Assembly: GCA_001871765.1 (NCBI GenBank) | Contig: MNVN01000021.1 | Coordinates: 1-33,134, forward strand | DNA length: 33,134 bases | Reading direction: 5' to 3' | Origin: Candidatus Nomurabacteria bacterium CG1_02_43_90 | GTDB taxonomy: Bacteria; Patescibacteriota; Minisyncoccia; Phycocordibacterales; UBA1550 | Shown: piece after piece, positions 28,664 to 33,134 of the stretch | Layout of the letters: each line of letters begins with the position of its first letter | Position numbering within the stretch: the stretch's first letter is position 1 | The notes under the pieces: generated by a model | The model's input: the letters and a program-made list of their open reading frames with translations, nothing else | Database searches by the model: none | What the model was told of the DNA's origin: nothing | Translations under genes and position numbers: made by a program

Positions 28664-28729
28664 ATATAAAAAATAATTACTATTAAGTAGACAGAGTTTA
28701 CCATCAGTATTCCCTGTGCGCAAGGATTT

Positions 28730-29527
28730 TTACTTTTTTACGATCAAGAGACTTGCGATAAAGAAGATGAGCGCAATAACAACGATAGCACCCCCTGAAG
28801 CAAGGTTAAAGTAGTACGAAGCAAAGAGTCCAAGGATAACTGATAATAATGAAAAGAATACCGAGAGCATAAGTGTCGTACGAAACCCTTTTCCGTATTG
28901 CATTGCCGATACGACAGGAATCACCATAAGAGCACCAATAAGGAGTACCCCTACGATACGGATAGAGAGTGCAATAGCAATTGCAGCAAGCACTACGATC
29001 ATGATATTGAGGCGTTTTACCGGAAGGCCACTCGCCTCGGCAAGCTCGGGATCAAATGAAGCAAAGAAAAGCTCCTTATAAAAAATAATGACTCCAAGAA
29101 ATACCACGACGGCGAGCCCCAGAGTAACCCAAAGATCTGAAAGTGAGACCGTAGAAATACTCCCAAAAAGATAACTAAAAAGATTTGCATTAAATCCCTT
29201 TGCGAGAGAGAGGATAATTACCGCAACCGCAAGCGAACCCGATAGAAAAAGCGCGAGCACTGACTCCCCAAAAATACGCCCTGAATTGCGCAATGATTCG
29301 ATACCAAAGGCTGCAACAACCGAGAGGACGATTGCGGAAAGGATAGGATTGATACTCAAAAAGATTCCAATAGCTACTCCTGCGAAAGACACGTGGGCGA
29401 GCGTGTCGGCAAGAAGTGAATACCTCCGGACCACAAGGAACATGCCAATAATCGGTGCAACAATACCGATAGCAACCCCCGCCTCGAATGCGCGCACCAT
29501 AAAGTCGTATTGAAAAATATCAAGCAT
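28730..29527 (-). CDS. znuB: Zn/Mn ABC transporter permease (ZnuB-like, ABC-3 family)
   Basis: A 265-aa permease with about eight TM helices of the ABC-3 (ZnuB/MntB/TroC) family. The loop LLADTLAHVSFAGVAIG near 38-54 and the later SIRIVGVLLIGALMVIPVVSA are characteristic. It forms the membrane channel for metal delivered by the upstream binding protein. Its start overlaps the end of the ATPase gene by 8 bp, so the operon order is binding protein, ATPase, permease. Zinc or manganese cannot be told apart from sequence alone. Confidence 0.93.
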   Translation of the reverse strand: MLDIFQYDFMVRAFEAGVAIGIVAPIIGMFLVVRRYSLLADTLAHVSFAGVAIGIFLSINPILSAIVLSVVAAFGIESLRNSGRIFGESVLALFLSGSLAVAVIILSLAKGFNANLFSYLFGSISTVSLSDLWVTLGLAVVVFLGVIIFYKELFFASFDPELAEASGLPVKRLNIMIVVLAAIAIALSIRIVGVLLIGALMVIPVVSAMQYGKGFRTTLMLSVFFSLLSVILGLFASYYFNLASGGAIVVIALIFFIASLLIVKK

Positions 29528-30287
29528 GGTTGTGGTCGTTATGAGATATATTTTTTACATGATCCCCGTAAAGCTTCCGCAGGACTTCTTCATTAAGAGA
29601 ATCTTCAGGTGCGCCATGGCACACCATATTGCGATTGAGACAGAGCACCGTCTTTGCTTCATGCGAAATCACGTCAATATCGTGCGAAATAAAAAGAATC
29701 GTTAAATGATGGTCACGGTTGAGGGACGTAAGGAACTCATAAAAAGTTTTTTGTGCGGCGATGTCCACCCCTACCGTTGGCTCATCAAGGATAAGTATGT
29801 CGGGTTCGCTCGCAAGGGCGCGCGCGATAAACACACGCTGACGCTCCCCTCCCGAAAGATCCCCAATGAGCGTATCTCGGTATTTTGCAATCCCCGCAAG
29901 CTCAAGAGCACGATCGACAATCTCTTTATCTTTTTTCGAAAATCTTTTCAAAAATCCTATTCGCGCAATCCGCCCTGTTCGCACAACCTCAAGTACTGTT
30001 ATGGGAAAATCTTTGTCGGTTTGTGCGACACGTTGAGGAACATATCCAATACGATATTTCTCTTTGAAATCATGGCGGTCTTTGCCAAAGAGGGTGACCG
30101 TGCCTGTCGTTGGATGCAAGAGTCCTAAAATAATATTAGTGAGCGTGGTTTTTCCTCCCCCATTCGGCCCAATGATACCCAAGTATTCACCTTTGCGCAC
30201 TGAAAAAGACAAGTTTTCAAGAACGAGATTATTGCCGTAAGAAAAACTTACATTATTAAGGATGATATAGGGTTCTTCTACTGACAT
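29520..30287 (-). CDS. znuC: Zn/Mn ABC transporter ATP-binding protein (ZnuC-like)
   Basis: A 255-aa ATPase with Walker A GPNGGGKTT (about 39-47), Q-loop YVPQR, signature LSGGERQRVFIARAL, Walker B ILILDEPTVGVD and H-loop ISHDIDVI. The tail ends NISHNDHNHA, a short His-rich end that may touch metal. It overlaps the binding-protein gene by 10 bp and the permease by 8 bp, so translation is coupled in one operon. Confidence 0.94.
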   Translation of the reverse strand: MSVEEPYIILNNVSFSYGNNLVLENLSFSVRKGEYLGIIGPNGGGKTTLTNIILGLLHPTTGTVTLFGKDRHDFKEKYRIGYVPQRVAQTDKDFPITVLEVVRTGRIARIGFLKRFSKKDKEIVDRALELAGIAKYRDTLIGDLSGGERQRVFIARALASEPDILILDEPTVGVDIAAQKTFYEFLTSLNRDHHLTILFISHDIDVISHEAKTVLCLNRNMVCHGAPEDSLNEEVLRKLYGDHVKNISHNDHNHA

Positions 30288-31201
30288 GACATTGCTTTTT
30301 CGAGATTCACTAAGTTCAATTCCATTTTGGAAATATAATCTTCCCCTGATTGTACCTCAGATAGGGTCAAACTTTCAAGAGGGTTCAACACGAGAGTTGT
30401 GGCGCCGATTTCACGCGCGATAGCTTCCGAAAATTTTGGATTCGCAATTGTTTCAGAAAAAATATAGCGCACATTTTTCTCGCGAGCAACCGTAGCAATA
30501 CGCGCGAGATCTTTTGGAGCTGGTTCCTCATCAGGAGAAATACCCGCAATAGAAGTGACCGAGATACCATATCGTGCGCCAAGATAACCAAACGCATCAT
30601 GCGATACCACAATATCATGCACGGAGCATGAGGCAAGACCTTTTTGGAAATGTTGATCAAGTGCGTCCAATTTTAACATAAGCTCATCCGCATGCTCACG
30701 GAAAAACTCTTGATGTGCAGGGTCGCTGGCAATAAGTGCATCGCGTACAACCTCTACTTCTTTTTTATAGATCATGGGGTCAAGCCAAAAATGAGGGTTC
30801 ACCGCACCATTACGCTCAAAGAGAGGTACGGAATACTCGGTAAGTGACTTCGCCATGTCGATGATATGCACGGTACGCTTGCTACCGCTTGTGTTCCATT
30901 TAGTAACCCACGGTTCAAATCCGGCACCGTTATAAATAAGGAGTTGAGCTTTATCAATTTCAATAAAATCCTGCGGAGAAAGTTCAAAATCATGAGGTTC
31001 TGCTCCTGCAGGAGTAAGAGTACGTACAGAGACAAGATCGCCCCCCACCACCGAAATAATGTGCGCAAGAGGATAAAAACTCGCAACAACATGAATGTTC
31101 GCATCTCCCGTCGTCATCCGTGCAGGACGCAAAGAAAAAAGCCATACTCCTCCGAGTATAATTAAAAGAATAAAAAGGATTAAAAGAATGTTTCGTTTCA
31201 T
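30278..31201 (-). CDS. znuA: Zn/Mn-binding protein of ABC importer (ZnuA/TroA-like)
   Basis: A 307-aa cluster A-I binding protein. An N-terminal membrane anchor (about 3-23) without a lipobox Cys is followed by two lobes; PHDFELSP, NPHFWLDP and VVSHDAFGYLGARYG supply the three metal-binding His, and an acidic ligand is expected near the C-terminus. The His/Asp-rich loop of typical zinc-specific ZnuA is absent, so manganese is equally possible. TATATT lies 4 nt before the ATG. First gene of the importer operon; engB lies upstream on the same strand. Confidence 0.92.
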   Translation of the reverse strand: MKRNILLILFILLIILGGVWLFSLRPARMTTGDANIHVVASFYPLAHIISVVGGDLVSVRTLTPAGAEPHDFELSPQDFIEIDKAQLLIYNGAGFEPWVTKWNTSGSKRTVHIIDMAKSLTEYSVPLFERNGAVNPHFWLDPMIYKKEVEVVRDALIASDPAHQEFFREHADELMLKLDALDQHFQKGLASCSVHDIVVSHDAFGYLGARYGISVTSIAGISPDEEPAPKDLARIATVAREKNVRYIFSETIANPKFSEAIAREIGATTLVLNPLESLTLSEVQSGEDYISKMELNLVNLEKAMSCQ

Positions 31202-31264
31202 AAAAAATATAGATCCATGCGGCAGAGACCACGCAGTATTAACCTATATTAGCCCCTCGGCTCG

Positions 31265-31291
31265 AAAATGAAAAGGGTACTTTCTCATTTT
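31265..31291 (-). terminator. Imperfect hairpin after engB
   Basis: AAAATGA and TCATTTT flank GTAC with one mismatch in the arms. It lies between engB and znuA on the same strand and is probably a terminator for engB; a T run follows on the minus strand. Confidence 0.5.
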
Positions 31292-31342
31292 GCTCGCTCT
31301 ACGTCGCTAATAAAAAGGATTAAAAAAGAATTCGAAAGAGAA

Positions 31343-31921
31343 CTACTTCGTACAAGCCTCGAGGATCGTGCCGAGGAGTATCTCACGACCTGCTTTCGTA
31401 CGAGCAGAGAAAGGAATCACCGGGGAACCAAGCGCAGCCTCAAGGGCTTTTATACTTTGTGCGCGTTCAGACTGGTTCAAGCGATCAGCCTTGTTTCCTA
31501 CGACGACAAAATTAATGTTTTCTGCGCGCAAGATATCTGCCATTTCTCGGTCATGTACCATAGGCTTCACCCCGAGATCAACAATAAGCACCACAAGCTT
31601 TACCCGCGCTTCCCCACTTCCCAGATACCACAAAATAAGTTTTCGTATTTTTTCTGCACCTTTTGCCCCCATGCGCGCAAACCCATATCCTGGCAAATCA
31701 ACAAAATAATATTCCTTGTTAATGAGGAAAAAATTTATCTCCCGTGTTTTCCCTGGCATCGAGCTCGACTTCACCAACCCTTTACGGAGGACCAAAGAAT
31801 TAATAGCGCTCGACTTTCCGACGTTAGAACGTCCCACAAAAGCAATTTGGGGATACCTTTGACCCAAGATAGCGTCTGTCCCAATAATACCCTTTACGAA
31901 TTCTGCAGTTTTAATTTCCAT
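31343..31921 (-). CDS. engB: Ribosome biogenesis GTP-binding protein EngB (YsxC/YihA)
   Basis: A 192-aa GTPase needed for large-subunit assembly and division. G1 GRSNVGKSS (about 30-38), G3 DLPGYG, G4 NKADRL and G5 SART are all present, and SSSMPGKTREINFF is the switch I/G2 stretch of the family. Length is normal. TATAAG lies 6 nt before the ATG on the minus strand, a leaderless layout. It is divergent from the DsbA-like gene. Confidence 0.95.
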   Translation of the reverse strand: MEIKTAEFVKGIIGTDAILGQRYPQIAFVGRSNVGKSSAINSLVLRKGLVKSSSMPGKTREINFFLINKEYYFVDLPGYGFARMGAKGAEKIRKLILWYLGSGEARVKLVVLIVDLGVKPMVHDREMADILRAENINFVVVGNKADRLNQSERAQSIKALEAALGSPVIPFSARTKAGREILLGTILEACTK

Positions 31922-31923
31922 GA

Positions 31924-31961
31924 TATACTTATAGTATTAGCAAAAATACATAAAAAATACA
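31924..31961. promoter_or_regulatory. engB/dsbA divergent promoter region
   Basis: Minus strand: TATAAG (31933-31928), 6 nt before the engB ATG. Plus strand: TATACT (31924-31929) could serve the DsbA-like gene with a leader of about 25 nt; the boxes overlap in the palindrome-like ATATACTTATAGTAT. Confidence 0.4.
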
Positions 31962-32672
31962 ATGAATCAAGAAAACAATTCCGTATCCGTTCCAACGCCT
32001 AAACAAAGTTATGCTGTACCTTTCGCAATCGTTATTGCAGGCCTTGCTATCGCCGGCGCAATATATTTCGGTGATGGGAAAAAGGGGGTAGTCCCACTCG
32101 CTACAGCGTCAACAAATGCAGTTGTTGACGCTGTTACTTCAACAGACCACATTATTGGCAACCCTAATGCAAAAGTAATCATTGTTGAATATTCAGACCT
32201 TGAATGCCCCTTCTGTAAATCGTTTCACCCTACCATGGAGCGCCTCGTGAATGAGTATGCAAAGGATGGGCAAGTTGCATGGGTATATCGCCACTGGCCA
32301 CTTCCTTCCCACACCAAGGCTCCTCACGAAGCAGAGGCTGCTGAATGTGCGAACAAGCTTGGCGGTAATACAAAATTCTGGGAATTCGCTAATAAGGTTT
32401 TTGAGATAACACCAGGGAATAATGGGCTCGACGAAGCAGAGCTCCCTAAAATTGCAAAAAATATCGGACTCGACGAAACTGCATTCAACGCTTGCCTCAG
32501 TAGTGGAGAGATGAAAGCGATTGTGGATAAAGACCTTGCAAGCGGCGTTAAAGCAGGGGTGCAAGGTACTCCATTTTCTTTCATTCTCGTGGATAAAAAA
32601 CCTGTTTCTTCAATCAACGGCGCACAGCCATATGAAACAGTGAAGGCAGCGATTGATGAGGCACTAAAGTAA
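31962..32672 (+). CDS. Membrane-anchored DsbA-family thiol oxidoreductase
   Basis: A 236-aa protein. An N-terminal TM anchor (about 18-36) is followed by a linker rich in Ala, Ser and Thr and a thioredoxin-fold DsbA domain: YSDLECPFCKSFHP with the active-site CPFC (Cys82, Cys85), an inserted helical domain, and GVQGTPFSFILV with the cis-Pro loop. It would introduce or shuffle disulfides in exported proteins. Candidate substrates in this window are the Cys-repeat secreted protein and the pseudopilin. It ends at a strong bidirectional terminator. No partner such as DsbB or VKOR is in view. Confidence 0.92.
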   Translation: MNQENNSVSVPTPKQSYAVPFAIVIAGLAIAGAIYFGDGKKGVVPLATASTNAVVDAVTSTDHIIGNPNAKVIIVEYSDLECPFCKSFHPTMERLVNEYAKDGQVAWVYRHWPLPSHTKAPHEAEAAECANKLGGNTKFWEFANKVFEITPGNNGLDEAELPKIAKNIGLDETAFNACLSSGEMKAIVDKDLASGVKAGVQGTPFSFILVDKKPVSSINGAQPYETVKAAIDEALK

Positions 32673-32698
32673 GAACTAGCCAATTGAGGATCCGGGGG

Positions 32699-32746
32699 TA
32701 TAAATAGGGGGAGTTTGCGCTTTGCGCAAACTCCCGCTATTTATAT
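32699..32746. terminator. Bidirectional terminator between the DsbA-like and pseudopilin genes
   Basis: ATAAATAGGGGGAGTTTGCGC and GCGCAAACTCCCGCTATTTAT form a stem of about 20 bp (one mismatch) with a TTT loop. Confidence 0.92.
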
Positions 32747-32755
32747 TGACCGTTT

Positions 32756-33134
32756 CTACCAACTGCTACAAGCGGGCTCTCCACTACAAAGCATCCATGA
32801 CCATGTCGGTCGGACAGGGTCATAAAATGGCTGTCCTGCACTAGGATAACTTTTAGGGGTTATACGATCAAGAAGTTTATAGCTGGTACCATTAGACCCA
32901 TAAAGATATCCACTACATGGAGCGCCAGGAGTAGGGTCGACCGGAAGAGATTTGATATAATTAGGAACTAACCCACTAATATACAAAGGAGAATTTCCTG
33001 GCCCACAAGGGCTAGCACTTGCACCACTCCACCAACCAGGGAAAGGTAACGGATACGCTCCATTATCGCTGTAATACATGTTGAGAGCATTTCTAATCGA
33101 GAGCATGTCCATTTTTCGCTGTGCATCTCGTGCT
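32756..33134 (-). CDS. Pseudopilin/type IV pilin-like protein, C-terminal part (runs off window)
   Basis: The reading frame is open to the window end and continues upstream of the track start: ARDAQRKMDMLSIRNALNMY, which is the usual stretch right after the hydrophobic helix of GspG/PilA-type pilins, then YSDNGAYP. The helix and prepilin cleavage site lie outside the window. The globular part has four Cys (SPCGPG, APCSGY, MLCSG, PACSSW) that probably form two disulfides. It is probably part of a type IV pilus-like system. Product exported and assembled at the membrane. Confidence 0.85.
   Translation of the reverse strand, partial: ARDAQRKMDMLSIRNALNMYYSDNGAYPLPFPGWWSGASASPCGPGNSPLYISGLVPNYIKSLPVDPTPGAPCSGYLYGSNGTSYKLLDRITPKSYPSAGQPFYDPVRPTWSWMLCSGEPACSSW

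Noticed and set aside
31268-32002. 244-aa ORF on the plus strand
   Set aside because: It covers engB on the opposite strand, which has all GTPase motifs.
1-33134. CRISPR array, rRNA or insertion sequence
   Set aside because: No regularly spaced repeats, no rRNA-like stretches and no transposase were seen on either strand.

Overview
The window most resembles a chromosome segment of a Candidatus Patescibacteria (CPR) bacterium, probably of the Parcubacteria type. The basis is gene content recognised from memory: a secreted Cys-repeat protein with a C-terminal peptidoglycan-binding domain, a pseudopilin with an ARDAQRK-type segment, a large serine recombinase in a tRNA gene, many small unknown proteins, and many genes whose -10 box lies 6-9 nt before the ATG (apparently leaderless mRNAs). 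No database search was possible, so the lineage is an inference.

Region 1 (1-7867) is an integrated mobile element of about 7.8 kb. It begins at the 3' end of a tRNA gene (probably tRNA-Asn) and is bounded by the direct repeat GCGGAGCCAG (24-33 and 7858-7867). It carries a large serine recombinase, a D12-class adenine methylase, a putative PD-(D/E)xK restriction enzyme and a 59-aa excisionase-like HTH protein, all in one minus-strand operon. Upstream lie a G2P-like rolling-circle replication initiator with two small partners, a 415-aa unknown protein, and a divergent AlbA_2/Schlafen-like gene. The recombinase reading frame runs through the attachment core. In the integrated state it is stopped by the tRNA T-stem (505 aa). 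In a reconstructed circle it would continue in frame for 33 more residues that are still encoded at the right end of the element (537 aa). A 14-bp motif occurs in all three larger intergenic gaps of the element.

Region 2 (7868-8804) is a graveyard beside attR. It holds the C-terminal remnant of a second, older serine recombinase that used the same core in the same frame, a frameshifted C39-like peptidase fragment, and the C-terminal half of an HD-type protein.

Region 3 (8848-12442) has uppP, a two-TM membrane protein, a CYTH-domain pseudogene with an internal TAG, and a cluster of small unknown genes with classical promoters and strong Shine-Dalgarno sites.

Region 4 (12493-28027) holds an MFS transporter, a SET-domain methyltransferase, an HI0933-family flavoprotein, a secreted Cys-repeat/PG-binding protein, a DUF2231 membrane protein, a P1B-like metal ATPase broken by a one-base frameshift, a P3-like cation ATPase with a GEG instead of GDG hinge, a MacAB-type export system, an unknown 185-aa protein and a GlcD-like FAD dehydrogenase.

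Region 5 (28104-33134) has a frameshifted DUF1360 gene downstream of a Zn/Mn ABC importer operon (znuACB order), engB, a membrane-anchored DsbA-like oxidoreductase and a partial pseudopilin. Many gene ends carry strong hairpin terminators. Cell-envelope functions (undecaprenyl recycling, PG-binding protein, disulfide formation, pilin, efflux, metal transport) dominate the chromosomal part.
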